Positions 52,359 to 61,287 of a stretch of DNA of 64,000 nt are shown here, piece after piece. This DNA comes from an uncultured Dokdonia sp. (GTDB lineage: Bacteria > Bacteroidota > Bacteroidia > Flavobacteriales > Flavobacteriaceae), in assembly GCF_947492535.1 (NCBI RefSeq), contig NZ_CANLNH010000002.1:248001-312000 (forward strand). The letters are read 5' to 3'. Position numbers and translations under genes: made by a program. The notes below the pieces were generated by a model, which saw only the letters and a list, made by a program, of their open reading frames with translations, did not search any database and was not told the origin of the DNA. Position 1 is the first letter of the stretch. Every line of letters starts with the position of its first letter.

Positions 52359-53176
52359 CTATTTCTTATACGTTACACGTTTATCAAAAGGAAGCCCTAA
52401 TTGGTAACTAAGTACATCGGTTTTAGTTTCATCAATAATATCTAGCCCAAATTCAATTTTACTAGGATCATCATATAAAAAGGTTCCAAATAAACGATCC
52501 CAAATGGAGAGTATATTTCCATAGTTCGTATCGGTCCATGGCATTTCTCTATGGTGATGAAAGCGATGCATTCCTGGTGTTACGATCACATAACTCAAAG
52601 CCTTATCTAGTTTTTCTGGGATAGTAAAACTCGTATGTGTCCAATAGGTAAAAAGATCGTAATGATACGGTATAAAAGATAAAATGAAATAGGCATTCCA
52701 GTAATAAGCACTGCAAACAATGCTGCTATTTCCCTCATAATAAAATCTATAGGATGATGTCTTGTTCCAGAAGTAACATCAAGATGTGTATCACTATGAT
52801 GTACGGTATGTAAATGCCACAACCATTTATTTTTATGAAGAAAGTAATGTACTCCGTATTGTGCAATAAGATCTAGAAGCAGGAGTGATATAATAAGTTC
52901 TATCCATACAGGAGCTTCAAACCAATGTAATAACCCAAATTGAACCTCTTGTCCCCATAAGAAAATACCAGCGGTAGCAATCCCAAAAACAGTATTAATA
53001 ACCATGGTAAATGAAAGAAGTGTAAGATTAGTTCGAGCGTGTCTCCATTTTTTATAACTCTTTTTTTGAAAAGGATAATACCCTTCTAATATCCAAAAAA
53101 GAGTGATAACAGTTATAAGCCAAATCAACTTTTGCCAGATAGGCATTGATTCAAAAAAATAAAGAAACGCTTCCAT
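52359..53176 (-). pseudogene. Sterol desaturase/fatty-acid hydroxylase family gene, frameshifted
   Basis: Two minus-strand frames form one gene of about 272 codons. The first (53176 to about 52607) has membrane helices and the boxes HYFLHK and HTVHHSD, then TRHHP. The second (from about 52650 to 52359) continues with FTYWTHTSF and PGMHRFHHH, the last His box. Adding one T to the run of five T on the gene strand (A5 at 52650-52654) restores continuous family sequence (ITIFFTYWTHTSF). As read, the first product stops after 189 residues without the last box, so it would be inactive. It abuts the OmpA-like gene with no gap, as the last gene of the operon. A sequencing error in the homopolymer is possible. 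Confidence 0.85.
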
Positions 53177-54052
53177 TTATTTCTTCTTTTTCTTTTTGAC
53201 GTATGTTACCAGAATTTCAACGCGTCTATCTAGTTTTGTATCTCCACCTAAAGGGTATTTGCTTCCAAAACCTTCATAACGCATTCGTTTTTTAGAAACC
53301 CCATTTTTAGATAGATAATCATACACAAATTTTGCGCGAGATACAGATAGGTTACGTTTACCTGTTTTTAAATCTATAGCATCACGACCTCTCCCTATAC
53401 AACAGACATGTCCTTGTATTTTAAAAATGATATTATCATTTTCTTTAAGAAACTTTGCAAGTTCTCTTAAACTTTTATAAGAGCTTCCTTTTATATAGCT
53501 ATAATTAATTTTAAAGAGAATATTTTCCAATAAAATACGATCTCCTTTTACAATAGTATCTGTAAAAGATTTATAACGCTTTTCCTCAACAGCTTTAACA
53601 AGTTCTTTTTCTGTTTTTTCTTCTTCGGGCGTTACAATTTTAGGTTGCGCAATAGAAACAATAATTTCTACTTTACGATTAAGCTTACGTTGTACTTCAT
53701 TTGTGATATCATCTAGTCGGGTAAGTAATAATTCTCCTTTCCCATCAGAATTTTTAATAATAGTATCTGAGATACCTTGAGCAGAAAAAATAGCTTTAAT
53801 AGCATCTGCACGTTGTTGAGAAAGCTTTTTATTATAGGCATCGCTTCCTCGGTCATCACAATACCCATAAATAGAAATATCTTCTATTTTATCTTTAGGT
53901 AAGCTCGCAATAAAACGGTTAAGTTTTGCAGTTTCTATCTTAGTTATGTCATATTGATCTGTATCAAAAAAAGTCTCGTGAGATCTATCTACTTGTGCTA
54001 TAGAAATCGCAGAGTATAGTAAAAAGACAATATGTATATAAAATTGCTTAAT
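53177..54052 (-). CDS. OmpA-family protein with two OmpA-like domains, apparent ATT start
   Basis: A 291-residue protein if it begins at ATT (54052). That start gives a good signal peptide (KQFYIHIVFLLYSAISIAQ), then a first OmpA-like domain (ISIYGYCDDRGSDAYNKKLS, QQRADAIKAIF) and a second one (GHVCCIGRGRDAI, LSVSRAKFVYDYLSKNGVSK, RYEGFGSKYPLGG, RRVEILV). No ATG, GTG or TTG exists in frame between the preceding stop and codon 175. A start at that TTG (53530) would delete the signal and the first domain, so I reject it. The ATT is 4 bp after the ctpA stop. OmpA domains bind peptidoglycan. Confidence 0.82.
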   Translation of the reverse strand: MKQFYIHIVFLLYSAISIAQVDRSHETFFDTDQYDITKIETAKLNRFIASLPKDKIEDISIYGYCDDRGSDAYNKKLSQQRADAIKAIFSAQGISDTIIKNSDGKGELLLTRLDDITNEVQRKLNRKVEIIVSIAQPKIVTPEEEKTEKELVKAVEEKRYKSFTDTIVKGDRILLENILFKINYSYIKGSSYKSLRELAKFLKENDNIIFKIQGHVCCIGRGRDAIDLKTGKRNLSVSRAKFVYDYLSKNGVSKKRMRYEGFGSKYPLGGDTKLDRRVEILVTYVKKKKKK

Positions 54053-54056
54053 AGTT

Positions 54057-55679
54057 TTATTTTAAAGTGTTTTCATAACGTTTAGTATCATTAAGAATAC
54101 TAACAGCTTCGGCAATTTCTTTATTGTTTAGTAGTTGATATTCATACAATCCATCACGATAGAAATAACGTTTTACAATCTCGTCAATGAGTAAATTTTG
54201 AATTTCTTCTTGACGATCATCTAGTTCTTTATTTTTAGCTTTCTCTATAGTACTTTCCAATTGATTGTATATAGAAGAAACCTCATCTTTTAAGTCGTCT
54301 TTTTCTGCTTGTTGTAACGCTTTCGCGAAAGCAACCTCAGTTTCCGTTTCAAATTTGAACTGCGTCTTTTTTAGGAACTTCTTGAAGTCTTCATAATCAG
54401 TATCTGTAAAACGAAACTCATCTAAGTTGGCATATTGATGTTTATAATAATACTCTGTAGCATATTCAAAAATGGCATTGTCTTTACTTAAAGCTTTTGT
54501 AATAGGGCTCATTTTTGCAGAAGCTATTTCAATATCTGGAAAAACACCACCACCATCAAAAACCTTACGACCATTTTTTGTTTTAAATTCCTTATAATCT
54601 TGTGCATCTGTACGTACAGCATTTCCTTTTTCATCTCTGTTCCAATAATCTAATGCTTGTATACAACGACCACTCGGTGTAAAATAACGAGAGATAGTTA
54701 CTTTAAGCTGTGTGCCATACGTAAGCGGTTTAGGGCGCTGTACAAGTCCTTTTCCAAAACTACGAGCTCCTATGACAACCGCGCGATCATAATCCTGTAA
54801 TCCTCCAGATACAATCTCACTTGCCGAAGCACTGCGACCGTTAATTAATACAGCTAATGGAATTTCTGTATCTACAGGCTCTTCTTTAGTTTTATAGGTT
54901 TTATTGTATTTTTTTACAACAGATTTTGTCGTTGTGATTACTTCTCCTTTTGGTAAAAACAAATTACAAATACGAATCGCTTCTACGAGTAATCCTCCTC
55001 CATTACCTCTAAGGTCAAGGATGATTTTTTCAGCACCATCATTTTTAAGACTAATAAGTGCTTCTTTTACTTGGGCAGATGCTTTTTTATTGAATTTTGT
55101 TAAAACAATATATCCTGTGTTTCCATTAACGAGTTTATAGAAAGGAACAGCATCTACATCTACCTCAGCTCTTTTTATAGTGGCTTGTGCTGTTTTACCT
55201 TGTCTTAAGTATGTGACATTAAGATTACTTCCAGGAGACCCTTTTAGTAAATCACCAGCATCTCCTTCAAAGTCAGCGACCGAGATATCACCAATTTTTA
55301 TAATTTGATCACCCGCTTTAAGACCTGCTTTGTCAGCAGGATATCCTTTACGAGGCTCTATAATAGTCATCACCTTATCTTTGGTACGAACGGTAGATCC
55401 AATACCAGAATACTCTCCACTTCTATTAATTTTTGCATCTTCTACCTCTTGCTCTGTCCAGTATTTTGTATACGGATCAAGATCATCAAGCATACCCTCA
55501 ATAGCGGCATCCATGAGTTCTGCAGGATTGGTTTCATCTACATAATTCATATTTAACTCTTTAAAAAGAGTTGTAAAAATTTCTATTTGTTTAGCAATTT
55601 CAAAAAAATCGCTTTTAAAACTTACGGTTGTAAAAAGGAGAACAACAGCAATAACGGAAATACTAATTTTCTTTTTCAT
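54057..55679 (-). CDS. ctpA: Carboxy-terminal processing protease (S41, CtpA-like)
   Basis: A 540-residue exported serine protease with an N-terminal membrane segment (KISISVIAVVLLFTTVSF). A PDZ domain spans about residues 85-170 (GIGSTVRTKDKVMTIIEPRK, AGLKAGDQIIKI). In the peptidase domain, LDLRGNGGGLL is followed by the catalytic Ser in NGRSASASEIVSGGLQD and Lys in GARSFGKGLVQRPKPL. The C-terminal helical tail is typical of Bacteroidota members. AFAKALQQAEKD comes from a palindrome copy. It lies in an operon with rnpA and DUF4349 upstream and ompA-like downstream. Confidence 0.94.
   Translation of the reverse strand: MKKKISISVIAVVLLFTTVSFKSDFFEIAKQIEIFTTLFKELNMNYVDETNPAELMDAAIEGMLDDLDPYTKYWTEQEVEDAKINRSGEYSGIGSTVRTKDKVMTIIEPRKGYPADKAGLKAGDQIIKIGDISVADFEGDAGDLLKGSPGSNLNVTYLRQGKTAQATIKRAEVDVDAVPFYKLVNGNTGYIVLTKFNKKASAQVKEALISLKNDGAEKIILDLRGNGGGLLVEAIRICNLFLPKGEVITTTKSVVKKYNKTYKTKEEPVDTEIPLAVLINGRSASASEIVSGGLQDYDRAVVIGARSFGKGLVQRPKPLTYGTQLKVTISRYFTPSGRCIQALDYWNRDEKGNAVRTDAQDYKEFKTKNGRKVFDGGGVFPDIEIASAKMSPITKALSKDNAIFEYATEYYYKHQYANLDEFRFTDTDYEDFKKFLKKTQFKFETETEVAFAKALQQAEKDDLKDEVSSIYNQLESTIEKAKNKELDDRQEEIQNLLIDEIVKRYFYRDGLYEYQLLNNKEIAEAVSILNDTKRYENTLK
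54319..54332. repeat. AFAKA palindrome, copy 13 (inside ctpA)
   Basis: Exact 14-mer reading V-AFAKA-L in the C-terminal helical tail. Confidence 0.95.
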
Positions 55680-55771
55680 AGACTCATACTATCTTCTATA
55701 TGACTAGGGTTTTAGCACATAATACACCTAGTATATATGTAAAACCCAACATCGGTATTTATATTGTTTAC

Positions 55772-55785
55772 GCTTTCGCGAAAGC
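55772..55785. repeat. Palindrome copy 14 (between DUF4349 and ctpA)
   Basis: Exact 14-mer within the extended TACGCTTTCGCGAAAGCGTA, starting right after the stop codon of the DUF4349 gene and about 90 bp before ctpA. Confidence 0.95.
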
Positions 55786-55788
55786 GTA

Positions 55789-56652
55789 CTATTTCTTTTT
55801 TCTTTTCTTGATCCAACGGCGAATTATAAGAACCCCGAAGACCACTAAGATAATAAAAGGCCAGACGTGTAGCAACCCAAGGAAAAATTCTGAAATACCG
55901 TTCCATCCATTTTTGAGTGCATTTGTCATTTTACGCCCATAAGAAACGGTAATCCCTCTTTCTGAAGTGACCTTATAAAAGTAAATAGAGATAGTACTTT
56001 CTGAAACCTGACTTTGAAGGTATTGCAACCTTCCTTCTCGAGCTTCTATTTCTTCACGTATTTTTGAGAGTTCGCGCTCTATCTCTAACATTTCCTTTAC
56101 ATTCCCAGCTTTAGAGAGTAATTCTAAATACCGTTTTTCTAAAGTGCGTTTTGCTTTAAGACGAGCGTTGAGATCTACAAATTCTTCAGTAACATCACGT
56201 TGCGAAATGGTCTTTTCTTCAAAATAGGAAACCCCATCAGAAATTGCTTGAATTACGGTATCAAAGTTTTCGGAAGGAATTCTTATAGAAAGATTATGAT
56301 AATGAGCGTTGTAGTTTTTACCTGTATTATCACGTTGTACATATCCTTTTGCATTACGTACAGCGTCTAGTATTTTTTGATGTGTCTTTTCAAGATCTTG
56401 TGTTTCAAAACGAAGATTTCCTGTTTTGATAATTTTTTGAGAAGTGGTTTGAGAAGATCTAGGTGCCGTTGTTTTTTCTATAGTAACCACATCATCTAAC
56501 ATTTCAGCATTTAAATCAATATTTCGATTCCCAATAGGAGCAAAACTTTCAAAGGAAGTAGTTTCTTCTGCATATTCAACACTATCGTATTCTGAATTGC
56601 TACAAGATAAAAGAATAAAAAAACTAAGAAGGAGTAGTAGTAATCGCATCAT
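55789..56652 (-). CDS. DUF4349 domain lipoprotein
   Basis: A 287-residue envelope protein. Lipoprotein signal MMRLLLLLLSFFILLSC, then the DUF4349 domain (QKIIKTGNLRFETQDLEKTH, SIRIPSENFDTVIQAISDGV, DLNARLKAKRTLEKRYLELL). A coiled coil (KEMLEIERELSKIREEIEAR) and a C-terminal membrane helix follow (LLHVWPFIILVVFGVLIIRR), ending in a Lys/Arg tail. So it is probably held in the inner membrane. Function unknown. Its start overlaps the end of rnpA by 29 bp. Confidence 0.88.
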   Translation of the reverse strand: MMRLLLLLLSFFILLSCSNSEYDSVEYAEETTSFESFAPIGNRNIDLNAEMLDDVVTIEKTTAPRSSQTTSQKIIKTGNLRFETQDLEKTHQKILDAVRNAKGYVQRDNTGKNYNAHYHNLSIRIPSENFDTVIQAISDGVSYFEEKTISQRDVTEEFVDLNARLKAKRTLEKRYLELLSKAGNVKEMLEIERELSKIREEIEAREGRLQYLQSQVSESTISIYFYKVTSERGITVSYGRKMTNALKNGWNGISEFFLGLLHVWPFIILVVFGVLIIRRWIKKRKKK

Positions 56653-57013
56653 TAAATCGTTTTAAGACCTTGATCATAGCGCGTTCCATTTCAGAATAGG
56701 TCACTACATCACGGTGAGTGTATATGATTAGCATTGCAAAAGTTGTGCCTTTTGTGTCTACTAGCTGTTTATGAGTGCGATAGGCTTCTCTCATTAATCG
56801 TTTAATACGATTACGAGTAACAGCCAATTTGTGATTTCGTTTTGATACAGAAACCCCTGTTTGTATTACAATTTCAGGATAGGGTAGCGGTGTTTCTAAA
56901 TAAACAATTCGTAAAGGAAATGCTTTTACAGATGTACCTTCTACAAAAAGAGCATCAATAAGTTTTTTTGATTTTAGCTTTTCTTCTTTTGGAAATGTAT
57001 GTGGTTGTGTCAT
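56624..57013 (-). CDS. rnpA: Ribonuclease P protein component
   Basis: A 129-residue basic protein that helps the RNase P RNA remove tRNA 5' leaders. FPKEEKLKSKKLIDALFVEG opens the fold, and the RNR motif is LAVTRNRIKRLMREAYR at about residues 76-92. SVSKRNHK before it is also conserved. In Bacteroidota rnpA is commonly found with an S41 peptidase gene, as here, rather than with rpmH and dnaA. It heads the operon. Confidence 0.94.
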   Translation of the reverse strand: MTQPHTFPKEEKLKSKKLIDALFVEGTSVKAFPLRIVYLETPLPYPEIVIQTGVSVSKRNHKLAVTRNRIKRLMREAYRTHKQLVDTKGTTFAMLIIYTHRDVVTYSEMERAMIKVLKRFNDAITTTPS

Positions 57014-57055
57014 TTTAAAATCTAGGATACAAAAGTATGCATTCTGTCTTTTGTA

Positions 57056-57535
57056 TTATCTAGGTAAGTTAATAGATCTATTAGGTGTAAGTGTTACTTT
57101 ATAATAGACGGTATTTCCATTTTTTAGATAAGAAACGACAGCGTTGTCTCCTGTTAATTCAAAGAGTGTTTGTAGATTTTTTTTGCTTGGTGCTTCTGTT
57201 ACTTCGGGAGTTCTTTTATATATAGGGCTTAGTACTTCTCTATTTTGACCATTATCAATAAAACTAGTATAAAGACCGTCTCCATTACTTATAAGTGAAG
57301 CACTGAAATCTTTAAAATAAATACTGTCTAATTTGATGTCTGCATGAGTAGGATCTAATAGTAATTTAATGTTATAACCTGCACCACCCCCTTTAATTCC
57401 AGCAACCCATTTTGAATAGGTAGCTTCTTTAAAAGAAAGTGTCCCTTCTTTTTCAAAAGTAGCATTTTTATGACCTCCACAACTTGACATAATGATTGTT
57501 GCAATTATAGTAAAAGATGAAATAACTAGTTTCAT
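57056..57535 (-). CDS. Hypothetical lipoprotein
   Basis: A 159-residue exported lipoprotein (MKLVISSFTIIATIIMSSC, lipobox MSSC, then GGHKNATFEKEG). The mature part is beta-rich with no motif I can name (YSKWVAGIKGGGAGYNIKLL, NAVVSYLKNGNTVYYKVTLT). Its position 42 bp before rnpA on the same strand may place it in the same transcript, though the preceding 248-bp gap (57536-57783) gives it room for its own promoter. Confidence 0.6.
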   Translation of the reverse strand: MKLVISSFTIIATIIMSSCGGHKNATFEKEGTLSFKEATYSKWVAGIKGGGAGYNIKLLLDPTHADIKLDSIYFKDFSASLISNGDGLYTSFIDNGQNREVLSPIYKRTPEVTEAPSKKNLQTLFELTGDNAVVSYLKNGNTVYYKVTLTPNRSINLPR

Positions 57536-57783
57536 AAGCTTTTTGTTTATTGATTATAGCAGTCAATATTGATGCCATAAGTTCAATGAGTAATCAACCG
57601 TATAAAACTAATTGAAATTATATACCCATACAACATTAATATTCTATATACATTTAATTATATAGAATGACACAGTGTATTGAAATACATAATTATGATA
57701 TTAAATTCTAGGCCAGTTCTAAACCCAATAAAAGGAATCAACTCAAGAATAGCATATATAAAACCTAGCTTTTGAAAATAAAA

Positions 57784-58197
57784 TTATGCAGATTTATCTA
57801 TAAAAATCTCTGACAATTGATCCATAGTTACAGGTTTAATTAAAAAGTCTGTTACTAAGTTGATTGCTTTTGAACGCTCTATATCTGTAGGATTAATAGA
57901 AGAACTTACAATATATAGTGTAGAGTTTTTTAATTCAGGAAAATCATATTCACTAAGATTGCTAAGAAATTGCCAACCATTCATTATAGGCATATTTAAA
58001 TCTAGAAGAATAACCTGAGGGATTTTTTGTTCTTCTAGCTTTTTTAAGGCTCCTACAAAATAATCTAGTGCTTCCTTTCCATTTTTAAATATGAGAAGGT
58101 TTTTCACAAGGTTTTTCATATCTAGTACCTTGGTGATGAGGTTAACATACATGTCATCATCATCAATGATGCATGCCATTTCAATTGGATATTTCAT
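57784..58197 (-). CDS. Single-domain response regulator
   Basis: A 137-residue CheY-like receiver without an output domain. The acidic pocket is IIDDDDMYV near the N-terminus, the phospho-acceptor Asp is in VILLDLNMPIMNGWQFL, the Thr/Ser position is VSSSINPTD, and the Lys is in DFLIKPVT. It resembles the Rcp1-type regulators paired with PAS/phytochrome kinases. It is 36 bp downstream of a PAS kinase gene and probably its partner. Output is likely by protein interaction. Confidence 0.9.
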   Translation of the reverse strand: MKYPIEMACIIDDDDMYVNLITKVLDMKNLVKNLLIFKNGKEALDYFVGALKKLEEQKIPQVILLDLNMPIMNGWQFLSNLSEYDFPELKNSTLYIVSSSINPTDIERSKAINLVTDFLIKPVTMDQLSEIFIDKSA

Positions 58198-58233
58198 TTT
58201 AAGGGGTTAATGAAATTTATATTTAGTTATTTT

Positions 58234-59376
58234 TTATAATTGAACTGTAAATTTAGAACCTTTTCCAACGGTACTTTCTACAGTAATTTTTCCTCCTAAG
58301 GATTCTATTTGGCTTTTTGTTAAAAATAATCCTAATCCCGTTGCGTCATCATGGTTATGGAAGGTTTTATACATTTGAAAAAGCTGAGTTCCATATTTTT
58401 CAAGGTCTATTCCTAAGCCATTATCTTTGATGACAAGATAGTTTTTTTTATCTTCTTCGTATGTAAATATATTGATTTCTGGATCTCTATCTGGATGTTT
58501 ATATTTAATAGCGTTGGTGATTAAATTATGAAGTATACTTTCTAAATATGCAGAGACATATGGAAACTCCTCTACTTCAGAAAATTCAGTATAGTAAACA
58601 ACTCTATTTTGAATGCTTATTTGTCTTATAGAACCTATGACCCTTTTATATACTTCTTCTACATTTACAACCTCTTTTTCTTTATTAACGTTCGTTTGTA
58701 ATGTGACAATTTCATTAAGGTGTTTAAGAGTAACATCTAGGTTCGTTGCTATTTTAGAGAAATTGTCAAAAAGCTCTTTTTGATCTTGATCTAAAGTTTT
58801 AGTGTCAAATAGGGCTGTAGTTAATTGTAAATTACTAACGTGTGATCTTAAATTGTGTGATACGATATGAGCAAAATTATACAATCGCTTGTTGTGGCCT
58901 TCTATAATATCTAACGAAGCTTCTATTTGAAGTTCTTTTTTCTTTTCATCATCTATACTTTGAAAAACACCTCGTATTCCTATAATTTCTCCTTCTTCGT
59001 TTTTTAAAGGTTTTCCATGAGCTTTTGCCCAGAAAACTTCTTTGGTGTATGTCACCATTTTAACCTCTGCCGAGAAAGACTCTCCTTGTGCACAAGCAAA
59101 AAACAAATTAGTTGCTTTTTGCATATGTTCTTCGGCATAAAATAAATAAGATTGATTTAAAGTAGGGATATAGCTATCTGGAACTTTGAGTATTTTCCTT
59201 GCTTGCTTATCAAAATAACTTTTTTTATTTACGAAATCTACACTCCAACCTCCAGCTTGTGTAAGATTAGAGATTTCTTCATAATAGAAATCGTCCATAG
59301 CAAAAAAACTTGCTTTTTCTTCTTGTACGCGTTTTAGGGAAGGGCGTAAATGTTTTTTTATAGATTTTAACTCCAT
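58234..59376 (-). CDS. PAS-domain sensor histidine kinase (soluble), paralogue 1
   Basis: A 380-residue cytosolic kinase with no membrane helix. The N-terminal PAS fold spans about residues 30-145 (GGWSVDFVNKKSYFDKQARK, GIRGVFQSIDDEKKKELQ as the PAC end). The HisKA-like segment FAHIVSHNLRSHVSNLQL carries the phospho-His. The HATPase domain has N box NLITNAIKYKHPD, G1 DNGLGIDLEKYG and G2 GLGLFLTKSQIESLGG. The signal is unknown. It lies between its paralogue and the response regulator. Confidence 0.9.
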   Translation of the reverse strand: MELKSIKKHLRPSLKRVQEEKASFFAMDDFYYEEISNLTQAGGWSVDFVNKKSYFDKQARKILKVPDSYIPTLNQSYLFYAEEHMQKATNLFFACAQGESFSAEVKMVTYTKEVFWAKAHGKPLKNEEGEIIGIRGVFQSIDDEKKKELQIEASLDIIEGHNKRLYNFAHIVSHNLRSHVSNLQLTTALFDTKTLDQDQKELFDNFSKIATNLDVTLKHLNEIVTLQTNVNKEKEVVNVEEVYKRVIGSIRQISIQNRVVYYTEFSEVEEFPYVSAYLESILHNLITNAIKYKHPDRDPEINIFTYEEDKKNYLVIKDNGLGIDLEKYGTQLFQMYKTFHNHDDATGLGLFLTKSQIESLGGKITVESTVGKGSKFTVQL

Positions 59377-59536
59377 GACAATTGAATGTTCAATGTCGTA
59401 AGTTAGCTAGTTTTTTTTGAATTTAGAGCATTTTTTAAAGAAAATTGGTTTTTTAGCGATACATATGTGTATTTTATCGATGTTTTAATGGTTTTAATGT
59501 AGAAAAAACAATCAAATTGTTAATTTTAAAATGTTG

Positions 59537-60676
59537 TTATTGGAGCTGTACGGTAAACTTAGCACCTTTTCCTAACTTACTTTCTATCATCAAAGAACCT
59601 CCCATAGCATCTATTTGACTCTTTATAAGGAATATACCTAAACCATATTCATCTTCAACATAAGAGTGGCTTGTGCGCGTTTTTGACACTAAATAATCTA
59701 TTTTATCTTGTGGCAAACCAATACCATTATCTTTAACAACCAAAAACTTTTTTCTGTTTTCTTCATATGTAAATACATTGATTTCACACTCTCTTTCAGG
59801 GTGTTTGTTTTTTAAAGCGTTAATAATAAGACGGGAAAGAATATTTTTTAAATACGCAGGGATATATTTTATAAACTCAACCTCAGAAAATTCTGTATAA
59901 TAAATAGCTCTTTGTTGAAAAGTAGATTTTTTTATTTCTTGAACAACTTCTTGAAATAGCTCTTTTATAACAATGTACTTGGCTTGTTTATCAACATTGT
60001 GTAACGTTGCAATAGTAGTAAGATGTGCTAATGTACATTCTAAATTATGACTGATGTTTTTTATGTTTGTGACAAGCTCTTCTTGATCTTTAGTTAAGGT
60101 TTCTACATCCATTAGCTTAGAGGTAAGCTGTAAATTACAAACTTGAGCATGAAGATTATGACTTACAATATGTGATAATTGATATAACCATTTATTATGC
60201 TCTTCTGTATATTTAAGAGATTTTAATAGTTTTAATTCCTGTTTTTTTTCTGCCTCAATATTTTGAAAAACACCACGTATTCCAATAATGTCTCCTAATT
60301 CATTTTTTATAGCTTTTCCTTGTGCTCTAGCATAAAAAGTTTTTCCTTGAAAGGTTCTCATTCTTAATTCTGTTTTGAATGATTCTCCTTGGGAGCATAC
60401 GTTAAATAGTGTTGATGCTTTTTCTAAATCTTGTAGATCAAAAAAGCGATATCCATTTTTTAAAGAAATTGAATAATCTGGAGGGATGTTTAATAATTTT
60501 CTAGCTTGTAGGTCAAGATGAGATTGTTTTTTAATAAAATCAACCCCCCAACAGCCAGAAGCTGTTCCGTTTGAAATATCACTATAACGAAAACTATCAC
60601 ATAAATAATTTAGATAATTTGAAGTGTCTTTTTTTGCAGTAAATACACTAAAGCGATTACGTCTTTTTAATAACAT
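59537..60676 (-). CDS. PAS-domain sensor histidine kinase (soluble), paralogue 2
   Basis: A 379-residue paralogue of the downstream kinase: PAS (ASGCWGVDFIKKQSHLDLQA, GIRGVFQNIEAEKKQELK), phospho-acceptor segment LSHIVSHNLHAQVCNLQL, and HATPase with RLIINALKNKHPE, DNGIGLPQDKID and GLGIFLIKSQIDAMGG. The residues needed for ATP and Mg binding appear kept, though the first Asn of the N box is Arg. The two arose by duplication and share one response regulator. 160 bp separate the genes. Confidence 0.88.
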   Translation of the reverse strand: MLLKRRNRFSVFTAKKDTSNYLNYLCDSFRYSDISNGTASGCWGVDFIKKQSHLDLQARKLLNIPPDYSISLKNGYRFFDLQDLEKASTLFNVCSQGESFKTELRMRTFQGKTFYARAQGKAIKNELGDIIGIRGVFQNIEAEKKQELKLLKSLKYTEEHNKWLYQLSHIVSHNLHAQVCNLQLTSKLMDVETLTKDQEELVTNIKNISHNLECTLAHLTTIATLHNVDKQAKYIVIKELFQEVVQEIKKSTFQQRAIYYTEFSEVEFIKYIPAYLKNILSRLIINALKNKHPERECEINVFTYEENRKKFLVVKDNGIGLPQDKIDYLVSKTRTSHSYVEDEYGLGIFLIKSQIDAMGGSLMIESKLGKGAKFTVQLQ

Positions 60677-60723
60677 ATACTATGATTTGGGAACCATAAT
60701 ATATTTAAATTCTCTAATAAAAA

Positions 60724-61287
60724 CTAATATTTATACACCTTTGTTGTTGATATACAGTAGTTTAGAGGTGAATCCGTATCATCTTTACGTATTTCCCTTA
60801 CCTCAGGCTCAAACAGTGAAACCCCTACTTTTACAACCTCTTTTTTGCATCCAGAAAGGAATCGATCATAAAAACCTTTGCCATACCCAACCCTATTCCC
60901 CTGGAGGTCATATGCTAATAATGGTATGAAAACGACGTCTATTTTTTTTGAGTCAATTTCAATACCATCTTCAGGTTCAGGTATTCCATATTCATTTACA
61001 ATAAATCGAGTTGCATCCGTCAGTAAATAATGCTTCATATGATGTGTTGTAAAATCACTTTTAGAAATAAGTATATGTTTATCTTTTCCTTGAAGGATAT
61101 TTAAAATATAGGAAGTATCTACTTCTTTTTGTTTGACAATAGGTAAAAAAATATGATAATATTGATGGTCCCATATATCTAACTCAAGAGCGTGGTTTGC
61201 TATAGAAAGACTTTTTGTGTCTATTTGTTCTTCCGATAAATTTGCTCGGAGTTCTTTATACTTCTTCCTCAGCTTCTTTTTTTCCAT
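60724..61287 (-). CDS. 5-formyltetrahydrofolate cyclo-ligase
   Basis: A 187-residue enzyme making 5,10-methenyl-THF from 5-formyl-THF with ATP. I take the start at MEKKKLRKKYKELRANLSEE since this matches the family N-terminus (basic K-R motif); an upstream in-frame start would add 22 residues of unrelated sequence read over the neighbouring gene. IFLPIVKQKEVDTSYI, EPEDG and the ATP loop GNRVGYGKGFYDRFL are diagnostic. The gene overlaps the end of the upstream aspartoacylase-like gene by 32 bp. Confidence 0.92.
   Translation of the reverse strand: MEKKKLRKKYKELRANLSEEQIDTKSLSIANHALELDIWDHQYYHIFLPIVKQKEVDTSYILNILQGKDKHILISKSDFTTHHMKHYLLTDATRFIVNEYGIPEPEDGIEIDSKKIDVVFIPLLAYDLQGNRVGYGKGFYDRFLSGCKKEVVKVGVSLFEPEVREIRKDDTDSPLNYCISTTKVYKY

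Noticed and set aside
53177-53530. Short OmpA-domain gene starting at TTG 53530
   Set aside because: This start would cut the protein in the middle of an open frame that has a signal peptide and first OmpA domain; the ATT start at 54052 explains the whole frame.
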